Assembly (NCBI GenBank): GCA_028023455.1
Contig: JAQFVV010006231.1
Coordinates: 8,632,036-8,696,035 of the forward strand
Source: Epiperipatus broadwayi
Taxonomy: Eukaryota > Onychophora > Udeonychophora > Euonychophora > Peripatidae
DNA length: 64,000 nt
Direction of reading: 5' to 3'
In this document: piece after piece, positions 51,123 to 63,700 of the stretch
Layout of the letters: every line of letters begins with the position of its first letter
Numbering within the stretch: the first letter of the stretch is position 1
Notes under the pieces: generated by a model
The model's input: only the letters and a program-made list of their open reading frames with translations
The model's database searches: none
Told to the model about the DNA's origin: nothing
Program-made: the position numbers and the translations under genes

Positions 51123-51330
51123 GTATATGCATTAAAATTATGCAGCATTAAATAAATATATTATGAAATAATGACTTTCTGAGTGCTATATATGGCTAAA
51201 TTCAATACAAAGTATCATGGTATTAATATATTTGCAAAGAAGATGAAAAGTGAATCTACAAAATGTTGAATTATACTATGGATAGTCCTTAGAAAGTCAT
51301 CATTCCAAAATATCATATATATAATATTCA

Positions 51331-51595
51331 AATATTAAATCATCACAGGTGGCTAAGAAATATAGCACTGCCCTCTGTGAAATAAATATATTAAAAGAAT
51401 CCATATTTCAAAATAGGTTTACCAACATGAAATAGCCTGGAAATGTTGATAATTTAATTATTTTTGGAATATATTAATAACATAGCACTATCCTCTGTAA
51501 ATATTTAAAAATAGACTGGCTATTTTGAAATATGTATTTATATATTTATTTCTCAGAGGGTGATACTAAATTTATTAGCCATATGAATTTGGGAA
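51331..51595. repeat. Inverted repeat at the 5' side of LINE family C
   Basis: Arms 51352-51417 and 51516-51580 pair: GGCTAAGAAATATAGCACTG with a decayed form of its complement ending TTATTAGCC, and TCCATATTTCAAAATAG with CTATTTTGAAATATG. A third partial copy (ACATAGCACTATCCTCTGT) lies between the arms. The core AGCACTGCCCTCTGTGAAAT is the same as in the hairpin at 45121-45287. Confidence 0.75.
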
Positions 51596-51897
51596 ATAGA
51601 GCAAAATTCAATTTATTGTCATGTTTTAATAAGATGGCCCAGAAGACAGAATTTCCAGATAGCTGGAATAATACAAGGGTAAGGCTATTATTTAAAGAAG
51701 GGGTAAAGATCATAAAAAGTTAAATAATTATAGACCGATAGTGGTAATGACAGTGTTATATAAAGTTTTTGTACATATGATGGCTGAAAGGGTAGCAAAA
51801 TGGATAGAAGAAAATAATATAATGAGAAATGTAAATAGGTTTTAAATCAGATAGGCATATAGGAAATTGTTTATTTGTAGACACACAACTTATAGTT

Positions 51898-52125
51898 ATG
51901 AATAGGAATATAGGTAAACAGTTATATATAGACTTTATAGATATAGAGAAGGTATATGATAGAGTAAAGAGAAATAGATTATGGGTAAGTTTAGTAAATT
52001 TGGGAATGAATGAAGCTCTAGTAGCTCTTATTAAGAGATTGTATGAAAATAATTACTATACATATCAATTAGGAAATATAAAATCAGTTAGAGTTAAAAA
52101 TTGGGTGGAACTAAGGCAAGGATGA
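51898..52125 (+). pseudogene. LINE family C reverse transcriptase fragment
   Basis: A 75-codon open piece, NIGKQLYIDFIDIEKVYDRV then KRNRLWVSLVNLGMNEALVA, then IKRLYENN and KSVRVKNWVELRQG. F-x-D-x-E-K-x-Y-D is RT motif A of non-LTR elements, with the first catalytic Asp. The LRQG motif precedes the CPLSP motif in the family, here replaced by a stop codon and MTP. The enzyme cannot be functional. Confidence 0.85.
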
Positions 52126-52519
52126 CCTATGACACCCCATTTTGTTTTTGTTATATTTGAGAGAAATAGTGAGAGCAATAGAAAGACTAGTGATAGGGGT
52201 AGAAATACCATTAATAGATGGCAAGAGGTTATATTTGCTGATTATATCTTCTTGTGCACAGAAAGTAGGTAAGATATGGGAGTTATGCTGAAAACATATG
52301 CGAGGGTGAGTAAAAAAATGGAATTAAATTTAGTGAAGAAAAATCAAAAGTAATGATAATAAATGCTGGGGAAAGAGAAGAGAAAGAATTTTATTGGGAG
52401 GATATAAAGTTAAACATGATAAATAGGCATAACTATTTGGGAATTATTTTAAGTAATCAGAGAAATTGCTTGGTTGAATGGGAGAAAAAATTGATAAATG
52501 AAGCAAAGAAAAGGAAAGA

Positions 52520-52735
52520 TTGATAAAGAAATTAACAGTGTTTTCATATAATAAATATAATGTAGCAAGAATTGTATGGAAGAGAGTGGCAGTAGCAGGG
52601 TTAACTTACGGTAATGATGCATTATGTTTTAGTAAAGGAGTGTTAAATTATTTAAAAAAAGTACAAAGAGAAGTAGGAAGACATGCATTAATGCAGATGT
52701 GTGGATGGCAAAAGAGGCAATTAAAGGAGAAATAG
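52520..52735 (+). pseudogene. LINE family C C-terminal fragment
   Basis: A 71-codon open piece, KKLTVFSYNKYNVARIVWKR then VAVAGLTYGNDALCFSKGVL, then YLKKVQREVGRHALMQMCGW. The sequence L-YG-E/D---- followed by L---QR-VGR is the usual post-RT region of non-LTR polyproteins (LLYGAE-W--- and LE--Q--LLR). The rest is family-specific. Confidence 0.75.
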
Positions 52736-53615
52736 GATAGTCAAGTTTTTATGAAAGATGCAAATGAAAATGCTCAGTGGATTGCAATTTATGGATAGTA
52801 AGAGAATAGCCAAACTAGTATTTAATTGGGTTACAAGTAAAGGACAGGCAAGAAGATGGGTGAGAAAGGTAGTATGGTATGCAAAAGATTTGGATAAAAA
52901 ACTTTATGTCAGTATACTTGTACAAAAGATGAGATGATTGTGTTAGGAGAATTGTTAAATGTTATAGTGGCAAAAAATGAGATAGAAGAATATACAAATT
53001 AATAAAAAATAGAGAGTTGGAGAGATGGAGAATAAAAAGAGTTTAAATTTATACAGAAATAAGCAGAATATTGGGTGTGAGTTAATTTATGATAATAGCA
53101 AGGAAAGTAGTTTACTGTTTAAAGCTCGAACAGGATTATTAGCAACAAGAAAATATAGACATAAATGGAAGAATGTGAATGATTTAGTTTGAAAGTTATG
53201 TAAAGAAGGCATAGACACTATTAGTCATCTTTTAATTGAATGTAAATGCTTACAAGCAGAAAGAGTATAAATAATGAAGTTGTGGGAGAATAAAGAAAGT
53301 GGGTTCTTGGTTTTTATACTGGGTTTGGAAAAAGATAAGAGAGATCTTGATATAAAGTTCATAAAGTGGAGAAAGATGATGTTGTGGAAATGGGATGGAG
53401 CAGGATAGAGAATAATATGGAAAAAACTTAAGAGTGGCACATGGAAAGGAAAGATAAAGTGGCTAACAGGTTTCTCTGGGCATAGTGGCTGAGAGATTCG
53501 TGACTCCAATAAAGGAGAAGCCATAGTGCACTGTATTGCATGTGGGGTGATTTATTATTTGGATATTTATTTCAATTTAGCATTAAGCATTGGGATTATT
53601 TTCATATATTTACAA

Positions 53616-54255
53616 AGTATAATTACTTATCTATACAGCTGCTTTTAATATTTTAATTAGAGGATTGGTTTCATCAAAAAATAGCACCACCATAAAAACT
53701 TATCATTTTCATTTGAAAAGTAAAAAATTCTTACAAGTTATTAATTTTTTACTTTTTTAAGGAGAGTTTTTAAAGAAAAGTTTAGTTAATTCATATATAT
53801 TAAAAACTAGACAACACTTAGACAATCCAAATATCAATCAAGAATTTCAAGCTGTTGTCAAGGCAACCTTATTTTAACAATAAAAGTGAAATTCCACCTT
53901 TATTAATGGTCCAATATATTTATATAGACACTAACGATTGCAACTTCACTACAGAAATTGAAAGTATTGATACAAAGAAATTTAAATAAACTTCTTTAAA
54001 CAATAAATATAACCTGTTCTGAATGCAGACTAATAAATAGTCAACTATAACATTACAAACTACAATTATAATTTTCAAATTGCATTCAAAGTATTTATTT
54101 AAATAATAAATGTAATAATGCTAAAAACTAAATGGGTTGTAAGTAGTCATTAAAACCCAGTCAACACTTAGACAATCCCAATATCAATAACAAGTGTATA
54201 TAAAAATCAATGTATTTTTTTTAATTTAATAAATTTATGTATTTAATAAATAAAA
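53616..54255. other. Downstream of LINE C, AT-rich, nothing recognised
   Basis: AT-rich DNA. A short repeated word (ACAACACTTAGACAATCC-AATATCAAT) occurs at 53811-53838 and near 54162-54190, indicating a partial duplication of about 350 bp. Confidence 0.5.
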
Positions 54256-54257
54256 TA

Positions 54258-55040
54258 GGTAAAACTCTCTCCATACAGTAGTGCCATTCAAAGCAAGACA
54301 GAGTAATCAATGGATGCCAGAAGGCTTATGCATAAAATCCCTATCTAGTGCCTACTCATCCAATATCCCCAAACTAGTTTCTGGCTTGTGACCTTTGTCA
54401 ATGAGAAGCCTTGGATCTGAGAGCATTGAACCTAGATCTTAGAATCTAATGCAACCCTCCAGCAGCCACCTTTTATTTCTACATAACTACAAAACTATGA
54501 GAATAAAATTGAAAACACACAAATATTTTTAATTTAAGCTCAATAGCTTATATAATCATATGGATCTGAACTCAGTTCAGTACCCATACATTTTGGTTCT
54601 TTTATAACCATAGCCACCAACTTCCTATTAGACAGGATTGGTATTAAACTTTTAAATATCTCATGATGCTTGCTCATAACTTGTTAAAATAGGCAAAACT
54701 CTCTCTATACAGTAGTGCCACTCAAAGCAAGATAGAGTAATCAAGGGATGCCAGAAGGCTTGTGCATAAAATCCCTATCTAGTGCCTACTCATCCAGTAT
54801 CCCCAAACTAGTTTCTGGCTTATGGCCTTCGTCAGTGAGGAGCTTTGGATCTGAGAGCACTGCACCTAGATCTTAGGATCTAATACAACCCTCCAGCAGC
54901 CACCTTTTATCTCTACATAACTACAAAACTATGAGACACTATCTTCCTATTAGGCAGGATTGGGATTAAACCTTTAAACATCTCATGGTCACTATTTCCC
55001 ATGCTTGCTCATAACTGTTGTTAAAATAGGCAAAACTCTT
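54258..55040 (+). repeat. Dispersed repeat R1, tandem pair
   Basis: Unit 1 (54258-54688) and unit 2 (54689-55025) share the whole R1 core (CTCTCCATACAGTAGTGCC-like start, GAATC/GGATGCCAGAAGGCTT, TAGTTTCTGGCTT). They also share a longer 3' part (CTTGGATCTGAGAGCA, CCTCCAGCAGCCACCTTTTA, ACAAAACTATGAGA, CATGCTTGCTCATAACT). A third unit begins at 55021 (GTTAAAATAGGCAAAACTCT) and stops. Unit 1 carries about 90 extra bp (54510-54600). This array shows the repeat unit is about 340 bp, beginning GTTAAAATAGGCAAAACTCT. Confidence 0.88.
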
Positions 55041-56345
55041 TAATAAGATAGAATTTAAATGCAATTAGCATGTCAGAAAAATAATTAACTACTGATTTTA
55101 GCTATTGCTTTCAAAAATAACTATTGTACAGTTTGTATAATTTTTTTTTTAATTTTTTTTTTTGTTTTTAAATAGTTATTGCAGATACTGTAACAACAAC
55201 TATAATTTAATATAAGGATTTTATCTCTTGTTTTAACGAGGAGAGTCATGCTATTAGAAATCCTTTTGTGGTATCTAAAGAACAAATAGTGAATTAGGAA
55301 ATTGTTTCATTATGTATGAAAACTTTCTACTATTTTTACATAAAACTCATATTTATTTTTTAACAAATATTTTATTTCATGCTATTATTATTTAACAAAA
55401 TTTGCAATTGTATTTGTTCATAAAATATAATTTTGCTTCATATCATATCAAAGTATACCATAAATCTTAATTTTACAACAATTTATTTTTTTAAGACATG
55501 TCAATGAGATAATCAAAATATATACTCATGATATTATGTTAAACCATATGTGCATACAATATCATTCCATATTATTTTAATCTTATATTATTTTAAATAT
55601 TTTATTTATGTTTAAATCAAATTATAAATATAAACAAATGCCTACTTGCAGTAGTGAAATATCATTAGTACAATAAAGTAAGCCATGGTATAATGGTTTT
55701 AAACAGTTTTTTTTAGCTATCTTTTTTCTTATTTTAGTGGCAATATCCACTTCAATCAGTGGAAGCTGCTTTATAATTTGTGATGCCCATTTTTCTATTC
55801 TGTAATTCTGGTATTCTTAACTTAATAATTTTATATAAAAGTTACATGATAAAATTAATAAATATTATTGACTTTCTCAAATCTTGCATTCATTAGCTGG
55901 TAATGATATCTCTATCTTCTAGTTACAGAAGTTATAATGTAAGTAATAAGTCAACTCATTGAATATTAAATGATACAATAAACTAATGGTGTATATTTGC
56001 AATCTCTTTTGTTATACATAAATTCTACACAAATCGTATTTTGTTTTCAAGATATAAATAAATATAAAAATAGTACTAAATTTTATAATATTTTTAATAC
56101 ATATAATTTTGTCTTTACCGTTATATATTATATGTTAATAAAAACATTACATGCATTCTGATGGAAAAATGAAATAAAACCCAATGAATGACAACGATTT
56201 TTAATTTAACAATGTATACGATAGATTTCATGGAGTTCATGTAATAGTGGAAATAACAATCCATAAAGTTTTAGACAATCTATATTTGATATTCAGTTTT
56301 CTTTGTAACTAATTTTGAGAAATTGGTTTCATATAATAATTTTCA
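55041..56345. other. AT-rich, nothing recognised
   Basis: AT-rich DNA between R1 arrays, with no exon-like or repeat signal that I can support. Confidence 0.5.
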
Positions 56346-56347
56346 CA

Positions 56348-56600
56348 GAGGTAAAACTCTCCATACAGTAGTGCCACTCAGGGCAAGCCAGAATAATCAA
56401 TGAATGCAGGAAATTGTACATAAAATCCCTATCTAGTGCTTACTCCTCCAATATCCCCAGACTAGTTTGCTTCCATTGATTATTCTGGCTTGCACTGACT
56501 GGTGCTACTGGATAGAGAATTTTGCATTTGTGAAAAATAGCTTGTATAAGCATAAAGAATGGTGATCGTGTGATGTTTGACGATTCATATAATAATGTTG
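56348..56600. repeat. Dispersed repeat R1, inverted pair
   Basis: The + copy (56348-56475, from AGGTAAAACTCTCCATACAG to CCCCAGACTAGTTTG) is followed at once by a minus copy (56478-56600). The minus copy has CCATTGATTATTCTGGCTTG and TGGTGCTACTGGATAGAGAA, then AGCTTGTATAAGCATAAAGA. The minus-strand frame 56440-56664 across it is not a gene. Confidence 0.85.
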
Positions 56601-56850
56601 ATGCAAATTGTATTAATATTACTTTTGCCTTTTTCTTCAATTCTGAACATTTATTTCCATTCACTAAACAATTTCTGACAAGATAATGATTTGAATTGAA
56701 AAAACAGGGAAATGTTTTTTATTGATGCTATAAAAAATGCAACTATATAATATTTACAACATTTTGGCTGATGCATGGTTATAATAGGAATGAGCTAATA
56801 TGGAAGATGCACTGATAAAACAAAAAAAAAAACATAAAATACATAATTAT

Positions 56851-56885
56851 AGTATTTCTCATGTGTCATAGCATCAGCCGGGATT
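56851..56885 (-). mobile_element. tRNA-like SINE (family S1), truncated 3' end
   Basis: TTCTCATGTGTCATAGCATC then AGCCGGGA is the reverse complement of the S1 3' end (TCCCGGCTGATGCTATGACA). The A- and B-box parts are missing. Confidence 0.75.
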
Positions 56886-59800
56886 TGATAATAGTAAATA
56901 TGTTATGAAGCAGTTTTGTTAAATTGTAGCTCTAAAAAATAAACAATAGTATGTTCTAGAAGCAATATGCTTAAATGTGAAGTCTGATAAACCAAAGCTA
57001 GACAACAATGTATATACATTATGAACAATACAATACTGACATAGAATACAAATTCAATACATGCTGCAAATAAATTAATGCATAGTTTACGTTACGAAAT
57101 TAGAGATATTGTAAACACATCACTGTGCAAAAGTTTTCAAAAATATTGTTTTGTTTTTAATATTACTATAAAAATGATATATATATTCAGTTTGCATATG
57201 TTTGTTTGTTCATTTGTTTAACAAAGTTTTCATGCAAATGAAAAAATGTATGCAAATTTGAATTACAAATACAAACAAAAAGAAAAATCAATTTTATATA
57301 TTGTAATGGGATGGAAAATCTGGGGTGAACATGGGGTGGTAGTGGTAGCAAAACAAAATATTAAATTTACAAAGTATTATATTTTAAAATAAAGTATTAT
57401 TAAAATAAGATTTTATCACAAATATAAGCAATTTTATATATTAAAGTGATATAAGAAAGAACATGAAATCTCTCCAAGACATCAGTTAGCTACTCCTCAA
57501 AGCAACTAAAGTCAGTTATACATCAACCAGCATTATCAAATAACTAATACTCAAGTAATAAGAAACCATTCATCATCATGAATGATCCATCAATCAAACT
57601 ACACCAACAATCAATATTGTGACTGGATTTAAATAATAAAATATAAACCAACAATCATTCTGGTGACTAGACTTGCAGTGGGTCTTCTGTAGACCAGGCC
57701 AACTATTGAGCCTTTTCCAACATGGGACAATTATTGAAACCATTAATTTGAATGCAACACTTAAGTGCTAATCCATAGAGAATATATAATTAGAAAAATA
57801 TAATGCTGGGATATTAAAACATGCCGATCATTATCAATGCTCTGGTCACTTAATGCTATTAATGCACTGACCAACTATAAACTTCATTTCTAAGACTAAA
57901 CTAAAATAAAATGTAGTTAGAGAGTTTTGAAGAATATAATCCTCATGCCAAGCCAGAACAATGTCATAATGGCTGCCCCTAAAGCACTAAATATATATAA
58001 CCATTTATATATCAGCCATTATTCTCAATGCTAGCTCAGAAAACATAAGTTCCATAACTGTTACAGTGATCAAGAGATGACACAATACAATTTTTAACAA
58101 CTGAATACAAGTTTATTAACAACAATAAAAAAAATTAATTGAAATTAAGATCTTTAGAATATGGCTATACATATAAAATAAGTCTTCTGATTTTGATTAA
58201 TATATAATAATAAAAATATCACATTGTGATTTACAATAATAAAAATATCACATTGTGATTTACATATATATGATTTACAATATTGAAGTTATATGGTGGT
58301 TACATGTAACACACATATACATGCACACAGCTGCACATTTTATAATATACAAGGAATACATTTCAAGTGACATCTAATAAAATTAAAAAATGACTAAAAT
58401 TTTACATGTTGTATTTGATACTCATATAGATATGCACACAGAATGCAGTACAATTTAAAAACAAACATATTTGAATTGGTATTTAATAATAAAAAATGAT
58501 TAAATTTTACATGTTCTATTTCACACTCAGTGATATATATGCACACATACATGTCTGTGTATGTAATTTCTGAACATATTTAAATTGTCCTACAATAAAA
58601 CATGATTATTACAATAAAAGATGATTATGCATCTCTTCATAATGATACTTGGTCTATATTCATATTCCATCTGAATAAACTGTACTTTTATTTATATCCT
58701 TTATATAAAAAATATGTCATCTTAATCAAATTTTTTAAGTTTATTGACTGTTCTTGCTTTTCAAGTTGAATTCAATTTTTCATAATTTATTTTAAAACAA
58801 TTTTGTGTTCAAGTCTTTTGAATGTTCAGATTTTTACAGTTTTATTATATGTATTTTTCTATATTATATTCATGTTTTTTTTCCTTTTGTATTTTATCTT
58901 TTCAATGTACATCTTTGCTTCAGTTGTCTAATAAATCTTACTTTTTAAAAAAAACATGATTAAACTTTTTAACTTAAAATTTTAATAATACAAATACCTA
59001 TGCTAGGTTTATTTATTTTAATTTGTTACAATAATAATATTAAAGATTATTGTGCAATTAATTCTCTTTGCAGAATATAGTCTTTTTTCTTTAAAAATAA
59101 GGATTATCAAATTTTTTGACAGTTGATTGATTTAAAATGCATTTCTTTTTTCTAGTCTAAAATATTTTTGGAAATCTTTTTTTTTTTAAAAAAAAAAAAA
59201 AAAAGGATGGTCAATAATTATTCTTGACTCTTAATTATAACGTTTTTTAAATTTAAAAAAATATATATTTTTTCTCTTTTAATAAATGATTTTAAACTAT
59301 ATATATCTATCAGTTATTAAAATGTCATTCTTACTAAGGAAGTTATTTAAAATTTCGTTATTATATACAACTCTACTCACCACCAGCAGTATCCATGTAA
59401 TAAAATCCAGAGTATAGATAAAGCACTAAAGCTGACCGAGTCTAGATGGTGAGACCCAGAGTTTGACCAACATTCAATCCGTTCACCCATACTTCATGAT
59501 TCAACATCCTATGAATGACATTTCTTAGGTTACACATGAGTTTAATTTAATCACAGGACAGCATAGCACAGGATAGATAAGAGGCTTAAGAAATGACATA
59601 ATAAAGGTTAAATAAACTAAAATGTTTACCAATAATTAAGTCTAATATATATATATATCATGTACATATCAATATGGAATTGGATGCGAATTAGCTAAGA
59701 GCAATAAAGTGTGGAAACAAGTTTATATTTTAAGAAATAATTTAATTAATACAATAAAACAAATTATGAAATAAAATACACAATAATTACATAATTAGTA

Positions 59801-62800
59801 TGTCGAATATTATGCTCGCAGGTGTTATACAGTTAATAATATTAGCAGTTACATATCTCTCATTTTATATATTTAACAAAATTATCTGCAGTGATTAGAT
59901 TTATGCCTATATTTAATATGCCAAGCTCTAGTTGACTTATAGCTTACTAAATCATGAGGAACATATTAGTCAAAGATATAACAAAACATACAGTGCTTCT
60001 ATGGCATCTGTTTATATCTAAGTTTAAAGAGTGGGCACCTAATTAAGTTCAAAGATATGCAGGTAAGCATATTAATTGAGATTAAAGTTCAGCCTAATGC
60101 TAAACACTAATTTAATATGGGTGAGAAAACTGGTTTACCCTATGTTTACATACACACACTATGGCACTTATTAAAATATTAATAAAGATAATTACTGTGC
60201 AAGTGAATCATTATTCATGGGCTTCAGCATCGAATTCTCGGTGCCCAAGGACCAAATGACTTGCTACAAATATAAGAACTTGAAAAGTTGGGATCAGATA
60301 AGCCTTTAATAAACAATCTGGACATTTGTGTTCTAGTTCTAAACTATTGATTTTCCTGACCTAAATGGATGAGCATGACCTGTGCCAGTAACTCATCAGA
60401 AAAACATGCAGCAAGCTGTTAATGCACAATGTGTTTTTCATAAGAACACACTCGCAATGTATACATATATCAAACAAATATGTTTAACTAACTTATGGTG
60501 CCTTAACCCAATTCTCAAGACTATTATATTAATCATACTATATTAGGTACTAAATAAATTAGTAACCTAGTTTAAAATACCAGACCTGCAACTTTAATAT
60601 ATAAGAAGGGGAAAGCATATTTGATGGGTAATTAGTGATAAAATATTATAAATATGCTTTATTATTATCTCTATGGCTAGTTCCCTATCATAGGTGTAAT
60701 ATATATATATAATTTATAACTATAGCTGAGAAAATTATAATATTATTGAGGATGTAATTGATTATAATTATATTAATGAACACAAATCAATTAGTTAAAA
60801 TAATAAGATCTTGAAACAGTGAGTTGGGAATAATGAATTCAAGTAGTTAATATTTATTAAAATGAAACTATAAAACATATCATCACAAAGAATACACTAA
60901 AATTGTGTATATTCACAGTTCTGAGTTATTTGGCATACTAATATATATATATGGTAAATAGGCATAAATAACAGTAGTAATTAATAGATTAAATTAAATC
61001 ATTACAATGTATTATATTTTACAAAGACTATTTTAAAATTATAAATTTTAATTTCAAAGTTGAGTTTTACATTAATTGATGAATTTAGAAGTTATTTACA
61101 GAATGTTACAGACAAGATAATGTTTTACTTTAATTAGAACATAGAAAACAGATTTTAAACATTTATTTATTTTATAGCTAGCTTTGACAGATCAAAGTTA
61201 AAAGATTGAATTTATAAACAGATCTCTGTGTCAATTGGAAATGTTACCGATTTTCTTTGTTGCAGCTTTAGGCTCACTGGACGATGAAGTTGGTACGATT
61301 TCTCCTTGAAGTCTATGCCCTCTACTTTACCATGTTAAAGTTAAAACAAGCATGGATTCGATTTACCACTATTATTAGCAAAACAGTATGTATATATATA
61401 TATATGTATTGGTTATCAAAAATTAAACTATTTATACAATTTTATTTTTGGCATCTGGTTGTTTACAAGATTATAGGCTGCTGGAAAACCAATTAGCACA
61501 TCTGTAGATTTAACATATTTAATTTCTAAATTTTAACATTGGGTTTGTTTTAATTTTAAATCTCTAGCGCTGATTGAATGCACATTATTTACAAATTTGC
61601 TAATGTTCAGAAAAATATTATAGTAAATTTAAAATTTAGACTATGGCTATACTAGCACAGGTGCAGTAGCTTAATTAAAATTGTTTATTACTAGTTTAAA
61701 TCAAAATAAAATTCATAATTGGTAAAAACTAATTCTTTCATTATATATGTAGGATGGCTGTACCTGGAATATATCTTATATATACATACAATCTAAGCAA
61801 AATAAAATAGACTAATAATTTAGATTAAATCACTTTTTAAACTACGTGACTTTTAAAAAAATAATATATACCTGTAATATATACATCAATTTGATTACAG
61901 ATGTAACATTCATATGTATGTGTGATCATATATATATAACTGTTTAAAGTTGTTTTAGGTACTCTGAGAGAATTTAAATCTGGCACAGATATAAGTGGGA
62001 GGGGAAAATAGGTGAAACAAGCAAGCGATCAAAATTAACTGTTTCATATCCCCACAATTATGTAAAAAAATGCTTTTACTTAAATTTAGATTACAATGAT
62101 GAATTGTAGTATAGTGGATAAATAAAATAACTAAATCTTTATTCTTTCTTTTGCCTGAATATACCTTACACCTGACTTATAATTCCATGTTCTAATAAAA
62201 AAAATCTACAAACCCTATAAATGAAAAATAAAAACAAAAAGAAATATATATATATAAAACACACAAGAGAAAATTTTTTATAAAATAATATTAATAATAA
62301 TAATATTTAAAGGGATTTTTAAAAAAAATAAAAAAGTAAAAATAAAATAGTTTCAAAAGGTAAAAAAAAAACAAAACACGTTATATTGGATATGTTTTGT
62401 ATTTTATATATGTGTAAGTTTTGTATTTTATATATGTGTAAGTAGAGTATACATATGGATGTGTATTTATAAAGATATATGAGGATTGTATATATGTCTA
62501 TGGGTGTATGTATATCTGTGCGTAGATGTATGTTTAAAAGAGGTATGTCTATATATTGGATATGCATATGTATATATAGATGTAGGTATGGATTATATAT
62601 ATGTCTAGGGGTGATATAGATTTATATGTATATATATATGAAGAAACTATATGTGTATATTTTGATATATATTATAATGGTCGGATGGATGTGGACGTTC
62701 GCAGTCTTGCCGTATCTGTGCTACAGGGCGCCACTAGGCTACTTGAACTTGGAAAATTTATAGACTGGGCAGATACGCACTGTTAAGATCCAATTTTTAC

Positions 62801-63150
62801 ATATGTTTTATTCTGACCATCAGCCCATGCCACTAGCTCAGTGAGACACAGAGATTTATAAAATATAAATTCTTATTTAAAAATATTTTCAATATTGAAA
62901 AATAAATAAAAGAAGCCACTGCCAGTAATAACACACACAAACATTTATTAAACATATATGTAATTTAGAATTATTATTTTACTCTGCTTTTACTTTAATT
63001 TTAGCATTTAATTTATTTTTTTAACTTTTTTTTATTTTTGAAGTTCGCATAGATGAATTTAATATTTTATTAAAAGTGTAGAGTATGAATAGACTACATA
63101 GATTGCATTTGAAAAGAAAATATTCTATCCCTTATTTAACCTTAGGCCAA
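56886..63150. other. Long AT-rich tract downstream of the last visible Bmal1 exon
   Basis: I find no supported gene. Minor contents are: a less AT-rich block at 57660-57790 and another at 59390-59560 and 60200-60420, all unassigned; a duplicated AATAAAAATATCACATTGTG at 58208 and 58231; a 24-bp tandem word (TTTTGTATTTTATATATGTG) at 62394-62442; and a short higher-GC stretch at 62675-62785. A good acceptor (TTTCTTTGTTGCAG at 61253-61266) is followed by CTTTAGGCTCACTGGACGAT. Read in the phase required by the exon at 51047 it stops after 7 codons, so I do not call it an exon. Confidence 0.5.
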
Positions 63151-63154
63151 AAGT

Positions 63155-63700
63155 TTCAGTTAAACCAACGTCAATCCATCTGATATATTGATGTATTCAA
63201 TGCAGCATGAATACGACAGCACAAATACCATAATGTCAGGAATGTACATCTGAACAGCATGGTTATAATTGAAGAAATTGTCTCTCATCCAGTACAGGAA
63301 TGTTACATCTGTCTAGCGAGAACAATAAAAAAAACTCCATAGGAAGGGATTGCGGTCCTTTTTGCTGACTTACGATCCCATTCCATAGGCAAAGGGGTGA
63401 TCCAAGGAGCAGGGAATACCATCTGTCTCCAGTGGTCAATAAGAAAGGCTTATTAGAGTTCATAAAGTTCTTATGGTTTAAAAGAAAAGTCCATACTTTC
63501 TGGTTGCTTGCAACTTGTAAGGTGTTAATTCCCACGAGGTCCTTTATTGAGGCTGGTATTTTATTGCTGGATCTTGGTGTCCTGAGTTACACAATATAGG
63601 AAGACGATGTCATTTCCTTTCTTTATAATTAACTGAAGGAATTGGAAGTGCATCTTTCCAATCCCTTCTCCTTCAACTCTGCACATACCAACATATATAG
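63155..63700. other. Less AT-rich unassigned block near the right edge
   Basis: Composition changes sharply here, with a 90-codon minus-strand frame (63263-63535) that includes PFLLTTGDRWYSLLLGSPLC. I recognise no family. It could be part of an element continuing past the window edge. Confidence 0.35.

Larger units (their letters stand above)
51331..53615 (+). mobile_element. LINE family C, non-LTR-type RT element (broken), with inverted ends
   Basis: RT landmarks in order: NKMAQKTEFPDSWNNTRVRL then LFKEG (51630-51710), decayed NYRPI (51730), LYIDFIDIEKVYDRV (51920), VRVKNWVELRQG followed by a stop where CP is expected (52090), then in another frame FADYIFLCTES (52235, for FADD) and HNYLGI (52430). 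A C-terminal part includes VWKRVAVAGLTYGNDALCFS (52580) and LLIECKCLQAERV (53235). No endonuclease is seen upstream. The ends are imperfect inverted repeats (AATATTAAATCATCACAGG, and on the minus strand AATAATAAATCACCCCACA). Family placement is uncertain. Confidence 0.75.

Noticed and set aside
53225-53524. 99-codon minus-strand frame
   Set aside because: Antisense shadow of the LINE C C-terminal region.
61267-61496. Possible last Bmal1 exon after the acceptor at 61266, and the 70-codon frame at 61284
   Set aside because: In the phase set by exon 8 it stops after 7 codons, and no BMAL C-terminal motif is present. The 61284 frame has chance-like composition.
62319-62567. 82-codon minus-strand frame
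   Set aside because: Low-complexity translation of TATATG-type repeats.
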